Shown here in pieces: positions 14,044 to 20,794 of a stretch of 30,496 bases of DNA (positions are counted from its first letter, which is position 1; every line of letters starts with the position of its first letter). The position numbers and the translations under genes were made by a program. Source of the DNA: a virus; IMG/VR virus record IMGVR_UViG_3300018416_002166, positions 1 through 30,496 of that record. One strand, 5' to 3'. The notes beneath the pieces are model-generated. The model saw only the letters and a program-made list of their open reading frames with translations, was not told the origin of the DNA and made no database searches.

Positions 14044-14345
14044 GCAACTTTTCTGTTGCCAGGTAAGTTGCCAACCCCGTCACCTAGTTAGACTAGGCAG
14101 CAAGAGCAAAGTTTTCGTTTGCGTCTATAGTTTTGGACAAATAGCGTGAGTCTCCCCACATATGCTCGGTCGTTCCTTACCGGTAATCTCTTTCACCCTT
14201 AACAAGTCAGTCGATCCCATTTCGCCCCCATCAAAAACACATTGGGATCATATTGTACCTTATAGGCCTTGATACGAACATAGGCCAATGTGTTTTTGGT
14301 GGAGGCGCCGGGTATCGAACCCGGGTCCTGCCCTTGCGACATACG
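14044..14345 (-). ncRNA. ssrA: Circularly permuted two-piece tmRNA
   Basis: tmRNA rescues stalled ribosomes and adds a degradation tag. Reading the minus strand, the acceptor piece comes first. It has a T-arm CCGGG-TTCGATA-CCCGG, then acceptor strand CGCCTCC, A and encoded CCA (14297-14299). A 67-base spacer (14230-14296) follows, and then the coding piece beginning GGGGGCGAAATGG at 14229. GGGGGCG pairs with CGCCTCC over 7 bp (one G-U), so the acceptor stem joins the two pieces. The tag frame starts at GCA (14120-14122) and reads A-N-E-N-F-A-L-A-A then TAG (14093-14095). A 7-bp hairpin, GCAACTT/AAGTTGC, ends the coding piece. This order is the form found in alphaproteobacteria and some cyanobacteria. 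The outer ends are approximate. Confidence 0.95.
14233..14297 (-). repeat. 13-bp inverted repeat bracketing the tmRNA spacer
   Basis: AAAAACACATTGG (14233-14245) and CCAATGTGTTTTT (14285-14297) are perfect complements. In the precursor RNA they fold the intervening segment into a long hairpin that brings the two pieces together, presumably for trimming by host RNases. Confidence 0.85.
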
Positions 14346-14368
14346 ATGACGTCAACAATTACTCTTTA

Positions 14369-14397
14369 TTTATAGCATAGGATTCTTGGACTGTCAA
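14369..14397 (-). promoter_or_regulatory. Sigma70 promoter for ssrA
   Basis: The minus strand reads TTGACA, 17 bases, TATAAA. The predicted start is near 14362, leaving only about 20 bases before the acceptor piece, so there is no room for a leader riboswitch. Confidence 0.8.
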
Positions 14398-14416
14398 CTT
14401 ATTTTTTAATCCAAGT

Positions 14417-14510
14417 TGGTAGTCCTGGCGGGAGTCGAACCCACATCGCTCTCTAATCTGGAGACTGTGCCGAGTATAAGCCGGGTGTTTTACCATTAAA
14501 CTACAGGACC
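14417..14510 (-). tRNA. tRNA with long variable arm, anticodon loop reads UAU (Ile?)
   Basis: The 94-base gene folds as a cloverleaf. The acceptor is GGTCCTG/CAGGACT (one terminal G-U) with discriminator A and encoded CCA (14417-14419). The D arm is GTTT-AATGGTA-AAAC. The anticodon stem is CCCGG with TCGGC (one mismatch, one G-U) and the loop is CTTATAC. The T arm is GTGGG-TTCGACT-CCCGC. The loop gives anticodon UAU, which would read the isoleucine codon AUA. Between anticodon and T arms lie about 24 bases that can form a TCTC/GAGA hairpin, a class-II-sized variable arm not expected for tRNA-Ile. Identity is therefore uncertain, though a tRNA or tRNA-like gene is well supported. It lies just upstream of ssrA on the same strand. 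Confidence 0.8.
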
Positions 14511-14528
14511 TTCCTAACTTGTGTCTTT

Positions 14529-14558
14529 AATATACTACAATGATGTGAAATGGGTCAA
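14529..14558 (-). promoter_or_regulatory. Sigma70-like promoter for the tRNA
   Basis: The minus strand reads TTGACC, 18 bases, TATATT. The tRNA 5' end is 18 bases past the -10. Confidence 0.6.
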
Positions 14559-14567
14559 CCTGAAAAA

Positions 14568-14879
14568 TTAGGCTGCCACACTTTTTGGAAATTTTACAAC
14601 TTTAGATTTAGATGCTTTGCCTGCATCTGGACGTAATGGTTCAAGCCAACTATCTGCAATATATGCTTTAGGCGTATCACCATACATATTGTTAAGACCT
14701 TCACCTTTAATCCACCAGTAATGATCTGTAACAGGTAGCATACAGGCAACTCCCCGGAAGTCAAACTTATCACCTCTATCGAACTTGCCTATATACGATT
14801 CTACAAGGACTACCTTCCCAATGTTGTTGGGATTCACACTGTAAATAATTTTTGCTAGGTCTCCTTGTTCACACTTCAT
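14568..14879 (-). CDS. Conserved small phage protein, function unknown
   Basis: The product is 103 residues, beginning MKCEQGDLAKIIYSVNPNNIGKV. Its second half, HYWWIKGEGLNNMYG, is followed by YIADSWLEPLRP, and the tail is basic (KASKSKVVKFPKS). This pattern (GDLAxI...GK.V.V, then a late W-L-x-P-L) occurs in short beta-barrel-like proteins of phages and proteobacteria that I know only as hypothetical. No signal or membrane segment is seen. The ATG lies one base after the stop of the YbaN-like gene, so the two are coupled. Confidence 0.75.
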   Translation of the reverse strand: MKCEQGDLAKIIYSVNPNNIGKVVLVESYIGKFDRGDKFDFRGVACMLPVTDHYWWIKGEGLNNMYGDTPKAYIADSWLEPLRPDAGKASKSKVVKFPKSVAA

Positions 14880-14880
14880 T

Positions 14881-15300
14881 TTATTTTATCCAACCAATCT
14901 TCTTGCCGGCTTTAATTCTTTCTTTATGTTCTTCTACTGTACCTGGAAAACGCCAAGCCCATATAGCAACTAATGCCATAAAGCCTCCACTCCATAGTAA
15001 TGCTTTAATGTTTTCTGTAGTAAACCACAAAAACACAAGTGAGGATGCCATAACGGCAACCATTAGATATTTTCCTTTTGTTGGAAATACTTTCTTCTGT
15101 ACCCAATTTGTTAAAAACGGTCCAAAGTATTTGTGATTGTATAACCAATCGTGCATTCTCTTACTGCTTTTAGCAAAACAATATGCCGCGAACACTAAGA
15201 ATATCGAGAACGGAATACCAGGAACTACCACTCCAACGTATGCCATACCGAGTGATAGAAATCCAATTCCCATCCAGATATATTTTTTGATTTTATTCAT
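14881..15300 (-). CDS. YbaN-like (DUF454) inner-membrane protein
   Basis: The 139-residue product has about three to four membrane segments (13-30, 31-45, 79-97, 100-116). The DUF454 hallmark reads VVVPGIPFSIFLVFAAYCFA, then SSKRMHDWLYNHKYFGPFL, matching YbaN-type proteins (LPLLPTTPFLLLAAFCFARSS, then a His-Phe-Gly-Pro segment). The function of YbaN is not established. The start carries an AGAGGT ribosome-binding site. The presence of a host-like inner-membrane protein in a phage suggests acquisition from a bacterium. Confidence 0.82.
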   Translation of the reverse strand: MNKIKKYIWMGIGFLSLGMAYVGVVVPGIPFSIFLVFAAYCFAKSSKRMHDWLYNHKYFGPFLTNWVQKKVFPTKGKYLMVAVMASSLVFLWFTTENIKALLWSGGFMALVAIWAWRFPGTVEEHKERIKAGKKIGWIK

Positions 15301-15339
15301 TGATACCTCTATATGTATAAAGTTTATATAGTAGTTATC

Positions 15340-16386
15340 TTATGCTCTTACTGGTCTGAATATTCCTGATATTCTTCCGTTGCTACTAGTCCAACCGCCT
15401 TTCCAACTATTAGTAATTGTTCCGCCACTTGGGTTGTTGTTTGTAGCACTTGCTTTATCACTTTGGTTACCACCTACAAATGTATATACTCCTGGACTAG
15501 GTGATGTGTATATAAAGTTTACGTGGCTGTAATTCCACACAACTATGTCTCCAGGCTGTCCGTCTGATAAGGGTACAGGAACTCCGCCATATAAACTTGT
15601 TTTATCTCTAAAGTCATATGCTCTAGCACTTTGCATATATTTGTAACCTGTACGTTTTAACACCCAGTTTGCAAAACCTGCACACCAAGGTGTTTGATCA
15701 GTCTGCCAATAAGATGAATCAGGAAATCCTAGTTCTTTCCATATACCAATAATGTTTCCATTACTAGTTGGACCTTTGTCTCCAGTTTCGTCCCATTGCT
15801 CGTTATTTGCTTCTGCTAGTACTTGTGATAAAAATCCTGGAATACCATCAGCGGCTGCTGTTGAATTAGCAGCACTTGCATCTACTAATGCTTCTGTTGT
15901 TCCTAGTGTATCAACACCAGTTGCATCAGGTGTTTGTTCATACAGTTCAGGAACTTGTCCACTTTCAACTTGTCCGTTTGCCATTGCACCGCCGGTGCTT
16001 CCAACAGGAGCAGGTTCTGCAATTGCACTTGCAATACTTGCATTGACTGCTGCTGCTACTTCCGGTGATAAGATGATAGGTGGTACATAGCCTTCGTTAG
16101 CCCAAACATTATTGGAACCAGTTTCTGCTGCGTTAGGAACCCAACTGTCGTGTCCGTCGGTTGCATCGCCCTTTCTATGTACGGGAATATTATTTGCAAA
16201 AACATTAGGTGATCCTATACTTGCTGGATCTCCACAACTTGTCGTATCGCCTACTCTTACTGTTTTTTCGTCGTTAGTATAAACATCGCCTGAACCTTGA
16301 CTATAAGCCGTTTGGTGGAAAGGGTTTGGAGTAGGACTTGCGTGACCTACGTGGCTGTCCTTATTGGTTCTCACCACTCCTGGCAT
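15340..16386 (-). CDS. PAAR-like spike tip fused to TIGR02594-type peptidase
   Basis: The 348-residue protein has two parts. Residues about 1-100 are PAAR-like: RTNKDSHVGHASPTPNPF, VRVGDTTSCGDPASIGSPNV, NNIPVHRKGDATDGH and ETGSNNVWANEG. PAAR proteins cap the tail-tube spike in T4-like phages (gp5.4). After an Ala/Thr/Ser-rich linker (about 105-182), residues 183-348 form an NlpC/P60-superfamily domain of the TIGR02594 type. It has TPWCAGFANWVLKRTG (predicted catalytic Cys235), GDIVVWNYSHVNFIY (His288) and GGNQSDK. The protein would sit at the tip of the spike and cut peptidoglycan peptides during DNA entry. The ATG directly follows the TAG of the preceding Sm-like gene. Confidence 0.87.
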   Translation of the reverse strand: MPGVVRTNKDSHVGHASPTPNPFHQTAYSQGSGDVYTNDEKTVRVGDTTSCGDPASIGSPNVFANNIPVHRKGDATDGHDSWVPNAAETGSNNVWANEGYVPPIILSPEVAAAVNASIASAIAEPAPVGSTGGAMANGQVESGQVPELYEQTPDATGVDTLGTTEALVDASAANSTAAADGIPGFLSQVLAEANNEQWDETGDKGPTSNGNIIGIWKELGFPDSSYWQTDQTPWCAGFANWVLKRTGYKYMQSARAYDFRDKTSLYGGVPVPLSDGQPGDIVVWNYSHVNFIYTSPSPGVYTFVGGNQSDKASATNNNPSGGTITNSWKGGWTSSNGRISGIFRPVRA

Positions 16387-16674
16387 CTATGTTGCTATTC
16401 CTGTTGTGCTTTGAATATATTGTTTAGACATATCGTCTTGTGTTTTAACAACACAAACTACTTTACTATTATTAATAGTTACTGTAGCATCAGGACCAAT
16501 AGTAAACATAAAAGGTGCTAGACCTAAACCTTTTTGTGTAGCAGTAACCATTAAAGGTTTGACTAGTACCATTGAATCATTCTTGTCTTCCTTATATCTT
16601 GCGACAACTTCTTCGCCTGATGTAAGTTTAATTGATACAGTGTCTCCTGCTTTGTAAGGTGTTTCAATTATCAT
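16387..16674 (-). CDS. Sm-like small protein, function unknown
   Basis: The 95-residue product opens with a pattern like an Sm/LSm fold: GDTVSIKLTSGEEVVARY, then DSMVLVKPLMVTATQ. That is a beta-hairpin with a conserved G-x-E followed by a strand ending in Pro. The rest (GLGLAPFMFTIGPDATVTIN) is beta-rich. It is of a type I associate with conserved hypothetical proteins of T4-like marine phages. It overlaps glutaredoxin by four bases (ATGA) and precedes the spike gene directly, so it is part of the nrdAB-glutaredoxin-spike transcript. RNA or protein binding is only a guess. Confidence 0.72.
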   Translation of the reverse strand: MIIETPYKAGDTVSIKLTSGEEVVARYKEDKNDSMVLVKPLMVTATQKGLGLAPFMFTIGPDATVTINNSKVVCVVKTQDDMSKQYIQSTTGIAT

Positions 16675-16922
16675 AATGTGTGTCCTGTTCCGTTGTATCC
16701 TGTGTCATCCAGATACTTTTCTAATTCGTTGTAGCCGCCAATTGATTTGCCACCAATTTTAATTTGCGGTACAGTCCTTGCACCAGGAAACCATTCAAGT
16801 AATTCTTCTCTTGTATAGTCTGTTCCTAGTGATTTGTATGTATGTTCAAGTTGACGTGTCTTGCACAAATTCACTGCTTTCACACAAAATGGGCAACTTG
16901 GCTTTCCGTATATTTCAATCAT
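16671..16922 (-). CDS. Glutaredoxin
   Basis: Glutaredoxins pass electrons from glutathione to ribonucleotide reductase and other thiol enzymes. The 83 residues show the redox motif C-P-F-C (Cys10, Cys13) in GKPSCPFCVKA. The cis-Pro motif follows as ARTVPQIKI, then IGGYNELEKYL, in normal positions and length. It lies in the same operon as nrdB and nrdA, which it probably serves, as in T4 where nrdC is the electron donor. The peroxiredoxin at 12943-13500 is another possible client. Confidence 0.95.
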   Translation of the reverse strand: MIEIYGKPSCPFCVKAVNLCKTRQLEHTYKSLGTDYTREELLEWFPGARTVPQIKIGGKSIGGYNELEKYLDDTGYNGTGHTL

Positions 16923-16928
16923 ATTTTT

Positions 16929-17096
16929 TTATCCTGAGTAAACTGTTGAACCTTTTTTATCAATAACTCTTACAAGTATAGCACCTGCATTCTTTTTGGA
17001 CAGTGCCGCACTAACTGCTTGTGGCTCTGTGCCGTAAGTTCCATATGTGGTCCAACTTTCATATGGTGAATGTCTCTTAAACTGTGCTTTAAACAT
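16929..17096 (-). CDS. Unknown 55-residue protein between nrdB and glutaredoxin
   Basis: This short gene starts at ATG 17094-17096 with a clear AGGAGTG ribosome-binding site and ends in TAA at 16929. The product begins MFKAQFKRHSPYESWTTYGT and ends GSTVYSG, with a middle of SKKNAGAILVRVIDKKG. It reads as a small alpha/beta protein: an aromatic-rich start, a helix with EPQAVSAALSKKN, and a strand AILVRVID. It fills the gap between nrdB (9 bases upstream) and glutaredoxin (6 bases downstream). A longer frame over 16970-17209 overlaps nrdB and is less likely. Confidence 0.8.
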   Translation of the reverse strand: MFKAQFKRHSPYESWTTYGTYGTEPQAVSAALSKKNAGAILVRVIDKKGSTVYSG

Positions 17097-17105
17097 AATT
17101 CACTC

Positions 17106-18236
17106 CTATAACGTAAAGCCTTTGAAAGTGTCCTTTTCAACATCTTGTTTGACACCGCCAACGATATAAGACTCAACTTCTGTTTCCTGTGGAGCAACTT
17201 GTAAGCCACTGCTACTTAACCAATGCTCTGTCCACGGTAGTGGATTCTGAGTCACTGGACGGTCATAGATAGGTTTGAGTCCTAATGCTTTACAACGTTT
17301 GTTTGCAATAAATTCTACATAAGCGTGTAACAGATTAGCGTTAAGTCCTACAAGCGAACCTTGAGTAAACAAATAGTCTGCCCAACGTTTTTCTTCTTCA
17401 ACGCACTGTTTCCACATTTCAATAACTTCTGGTTCACATTCTTTTGCAATTTTAATGAAATCTGGATCATCGTCACCTTTCATCCAATGCTTTAGAATGT
17501 GTGTTGACAAGTTAAGATGTGTTGCTTCATCACGTGCAATAAGAGAAATAATTTTTGCTGAACCTTCCATAAGTTTAAGTTCACCAAATGCAAATGTACA
17601 AGCAAATGATACATAGAAACGTAAACCTTCAAGAATGTTTACAGTCATCATTGCTTTATAAAGTTGTTTCTTAACTTCATACATATTGCCTTTCTTGTGA
17701 TGGAACCAATTATCTGCAATCTCATTAAACTTGTCGTATTCTTTAGTTACACTTTCTGCTCTTGCAAGAATTTCTTTGTCTTCCAAGATAGTGTCAAATA
17801 CTTCTGCAGGATCTGGATACACATTTTTAACAATGTGTGTATAAGAACGACTGTGAATAGTTTCTTGGAAGTCCCAAGCCACAATACAACTTTCAAGTTC
17901 TGGATTAGAACAATATGGTAGGAAAGCCAAACAAGGTCCGCGTCCCTGCACACTATCTAATAGCGTTTGATATTTTAAATTACTAGTAAAGATGTGTTTC
18001 TGTTCATCACGAAAGTCTTGATAGTCTGCTCTATCTTTCTGCAATGAGACTTCTTCAGGACGCCAAAAGTATCCTAACATAGTCTGATTAAGTTTATCGT
18101 ATTCCGGATAACGGAATACGTCATAACGTTGTGTGTTACCATCTTCACCAAAGAACATAAACTCTTTAGTAAAGTCTACTTTGTTTTTATTGAATACTGT
18201 TTTTGACAATTTTTTCTTCTCTCTCTTTCCTGGCAT
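17106..18236 (-). CDS. nrdB: Ribonucleotide reductase class Ia, small subunit
   Basis: NrdB carries the di-iron site and tyrosyl radical used by NrdA to make deoxynucleotides. The 376 residues match E. coli NrdB closely. RADYQDF gives metal ligand D71, FQETIHSRSYTH gives E125, H128 and the radical Tyr132, and LRFYVSFACTFAFGE and ARDEATHLNLS supply the remaining ligands. The C-terminal peptide FKGFTL is the usual docking tail for NrdA. The N-terminus has a basic extension (MPGKREKKKLSK). It lies six bases after the nrdA stop and is co-transcribed from the promoter at 20739-20767. Confidence 0.97.
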   Translation of the reverse strand: MPGKREKKKLSKTVFNKNKVDFTKEFMFFGEDGNTQRYDVFRYPEYDKLNQTMLGYFWRPEEVSLQKDRADYQDFRDEQKHIFTSNLKYQTLLDSVQGRGPCLAFLPYCSNPELESCIVAWDFQETIHSRSYTHIVKNVYPDPAEVFDTILEDKEILARAESVTKEYDKFNEIADNWFHHKKGNMYEVKKQLYKAMMTVNILEGLRFYVSFACTFAFGELKLMEGSAKIISLIARDEATHLNLSTHILKHWMKGDDDPDFIKIAKECEPEVIEMWKQCVEEEKRWADYLFTQGSLVGLNANLLHAYVEFIANKRCKALGLKPIYDRPVTQNPLPWTEHWLSSSGLQVAPQETEVESYIVGGVKQDVEKDTFKGFTL

Positions 18237-18242
18237 AAATCT

Positions 18243-20615
18243 CTAGATATTGCAGGCCTCACATTCGTCACCATCTTCGATTACAGTTTCTGGAACTGCC
18301 ATATGATGACCGTTTGCGTGACCATTCACTCCGTTTACATTTTGTATACTAACACCATTTGCTTGTGTGTCAATACCGTTTGCTTCCAAATCTTCAACTT
18401 CTTCACCTTTAAAGTCAAAAGTGTTTTGATAGTAAGAAGTTTTCCAACCCATCTTATATGTTGTTAACATATCTTTCATCATAACACTTAGTGGTACTTC
18501 GTTGTTATCAAAGTGCTTAGGATTGTAACTCCAGTTGCCACTAATTGCTTGATCATAAAACTTTTGCATCGCGGCTACAATATTAATGTAACCTTCGTTG
18601 CTTGGCATATCCCAAAGCAAAGTATAAAAATTCTTCAGCGTATGATACTGCGGAACAACTTGTTTAAGAGGCCCTTTCTTTGACTTCTTAATGGACAAGT
18701 ATGCTCTAGGAGGCTCAATTCCATTTGTTGCGTTCGACACAACGGAACTGCTCTCCGAAGGCATCTGTGCGGACAATGTGCTGTGCCGTAAGCCGTGCTG
18801 TTTAATGTCCTTCCTAAGATCTGCCCAATCATACTGTAACTTCGCTTTAATTACATCGTCAACATCTTTCTTGTATGTGTCGATGGGTAATATACCGTCA
18901 GCATATTTAGTACGGTTGAAGTATTCACAAGCACCACGTTCTTTAGCAAGTTCGTTACTTGCAACAAGTAGATAGTATTGGAATGCTTCTGATAATTCGT
19001 GTACTAATTTCCACGCTTCTTTATCACTGTATTTTACTTTGTGTTTTGCAAGATAGTGTGCAAGTCCGATATAACCAATACCAAGGGAACGTCTTGCTTT
19101 TGTGCTTACCTCAGCAGCCTTAACAGGATATCCTTGATAATCAATAATTTCTTCTAATGCTCTTACTGCAAGATCACATAGGTTTTCTAATTCATCTAAG
19201 TTGTTAAGTAGTCCAACGTTAATTGCACTAAGAATACATAATGCAATTTCACCTTCTTCATCATCAATGTGTTGAATAGGTTTTGTTGGCAGTGTAATCT
19301 CTTGACACAAGTTACTCATAAAGATTGGATCTTTAAATGAACTGTGTGAATTACAATGGTCAATGTTCATAATATAGATACGGCCTGTTTCTGCACGTTC
19401 TTTCAACAAGTCGCCAAACAAGTCCATAGCCTTAATTTTCTTTTTACGGATTGAAGTCTTACGTTCTGCTGCTTCATAAAGTTCTTTGAATGTGTCTGTG
19501 TCTCCACTATAAAATGCATCAGTAAGTTCTGGCACTTCGTGTGGCGAGAAAAGAGTTATATCTTCGCCGGCCAATAACCTCTCATAAAAAACTTTGTTAA
19601 GTTGAATTGAATAATCTAACTTACGTACACGATTGTCTTCTGTACCTTTGTTATTTTTAAGTACAAGAATATCTTCAATCTCTAAATGCCAAATAGGGAA
19701 ATGGGTAGTTGCACTACCACCACGTACACCATTTTGTGTACAACTTCTTACTGTGCTTTCGTAAACTTTTAGAAATGGGACAACGCCTGTATGGGCTACT
19801 TCTCCACCTCGTATTTTTGAGTTGATTGCTCTAATTCTTCCTGCGTTAATCCCAATTCCTGCCCTTTGAGCAATGTAGTAACCGATTGCGCTATTACTGC
19901 TAAAGATACTAGGAAGAGTATCATCCACATCAACAAGAACACAACTGGCAAACTGACGAATAGGAGTACGTACTCCTGCCATAACAGGGGTTGGGATGTT
20001 GATCTTAAAAAGACTGGTCGCGTCATAATACTTCTTAACGTAAGTTAAACGTGTCTCCTGAGGATAGTTTGCAAACAAAGTAGCAGCAATCATCATATAC
20101 ATATGTTGAGGCGTTTCAAAAATATCGCCGTTACTTCTATCCTGACACAAATACTTATCCGCAACTTGTCTTAAACCTGCATAGGTAAAGTCTTCGTTAC
20201 GATCGTGTTTGATCCAACTGTTCATCTTTTTAAGATCAGTTGCACTATAATGTTCTAAAATTTGTGCATCGTACACACCACGTTCAATGTTAGCCGTAAT
20301 CACTTCAGATAGAGTAAGGTGTTGGTACTTGCCATAAACTTTTTTATGCAGACTGTAAAGCAATAGTCTTGCTGCTGCAAATTGATAATTAGGTGATTCT
20401 AATGAAATAAGGTCATTAGCACTCTTAATTAAAATATCTTGAATCTCTTCCGATGACATACCGTCGTAAAACTGTAAGTCAGCGTTCATTTCTATTTGTG
20501 ATGCACTCACACCAGTTAGACCTTTACAAGCCTCCTCGACTACAAAATGCATTTTATCTAAATCTAATTTTTCCTTGGAGCCGGAACGCTTTGTAATGTA
20601 TATTTCTTTGGTCAT
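18243..20615 (-). CDS. nrdA: Ribonucleotide reductase class Ia, large subunit
   Basis: NrdA reduces ribonucleoside diphosphates. The 790-residue product is full length. It starts with an ATP-cone (YITKRSGSKEKLDLDKMHFV), the allosteric activity domain. Active-site residues are all present: ASCVLVDVDD (C225), SNLCQEI (N435, C437, E439) and IALCILSAINVG (C460). The C-terminal tail CEACNI has the shuttle CxxC pair (785, 788). NATNGIEPPRAYLSIKK is typical of class Ia. A poorly conserved linker (about 740-780, rich in Asn/Gly/Val) precedes the tail. It heads the nrdA-nrdB-glutaredoxin-spike transcript and is preceded by a GAGAGG ribosome-binding site. Confidence 0.98.
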   Translation of the reverse strand: MTKEIYITKRSGSKEKLDLDKMHFVVEEACKGLTGVSASQIEMNADLQFYDGMSSEEIQDILIKSANDLISLESPNYQFAAARLLLYSLHKKVYGKYQHLTLSEVITANIERGVYDAQILEHYSATDLKKMNSWIKHDRNEDFTYAGLRQVADKYLCQDRSNGDIFETPQHMYMMIAATLFANYPQETRLTYVKKYYDATSLFKINIPTPVMAGVRTPIRQFASCVLVDVDDTLPSIFSSNSAIGYYIAQRAGIGINAGRIRAINSKIRGGEVAHTGVVPFLKVYESTVRSCTQNGVRGGSATTHFPIWHLEIEDILVLKNNKGTEDNRVRKLDYSIQLNKVFYERLLAGEDITLFSPHEVPELTDAFYSGDTDTFKELYEAAERKTSIRKKKIKAMDLFGDLLKERAETGRIYIMNIDHCNSHSSFKDPIFMSNLCQEITLPTKPIQHIDDEEGEIALCILSAINVGLLNNLDELENLCDLAVRALEEIIDYQGYPVKAAEVSTKARRSLGIGYIGLAHYLAKHKVKYSDKEAWKLVHELSEAFQYYLLVASNELAKERGACEYFNRTKYADGILPIDTYKKDVDDVIKAKLQYDWADLRKDIKQHGLRHSTLSAQMPSESSSVVSNATNGIEPPRAYLSIKKSKKGPLKQVVPQYHTLKNFYTLLWDMPSNEGYINIVAAMQKFYDQAISGNWSYNPKHFDNNEVPLSVMMKDMLTTYKMGWKTSYYQNTFDFKGEEVEDLEANGIDTQANGVSIQNVNGVNGHANGHHMAVPETVIEDGDECEACNI

Positions 20616-20738
20616 CTGCCTCTCTATCCTATGTTTGTGATGTACAGGTATTTAGTTGCTCTCATTAATACTCCCGTGATAATAGGAGATAAAGAATAAC
20701 TGCAACCTGTAGTTACTTTACGGCTTATATTGTTTTAT

Positions 20739-20767
20739 AGCATACACTAAATTTATGTTTAGAGCAA
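20739..20767 (-). promoter_or_regulatory. Sigma70-like promoter for nrdA
   Basis: The minus strand reads TTGCTC, 17 bases, TATGCT, giving a leader of about 115 bases before the nrdA ATG. No riboswitch is recognised in that leader. Confidence 0.55.
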
Positions 20768-20794
20768 GAGAAAAAATATAATTTTTACTCTTTT

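Noticed and set aside
14345-14420. Glutamine riboswitch upstream of ssrA, as I recall for a related phage
   Set aside because: The predicted start site leaves only about 20 bases before the acceptor piece, and I found no match to the conserved core of that riboswitch here or elsewhere in the window.
14447-14465. Alternative anticodon arm TCTC-CAGATTA-GAGA in the tRNA
   Set aside because: The loop lacks the required U at position 33 and would break the D and T arm spacing, so I treat it as the variable arm.
16970-17209. 79-residue frame across the nrdB end
   Set aside because: It overlaps the conserved end of nrdB; the 55-residue frame at 16929-17096 has a proper ribosome-binding site and fits the gap.
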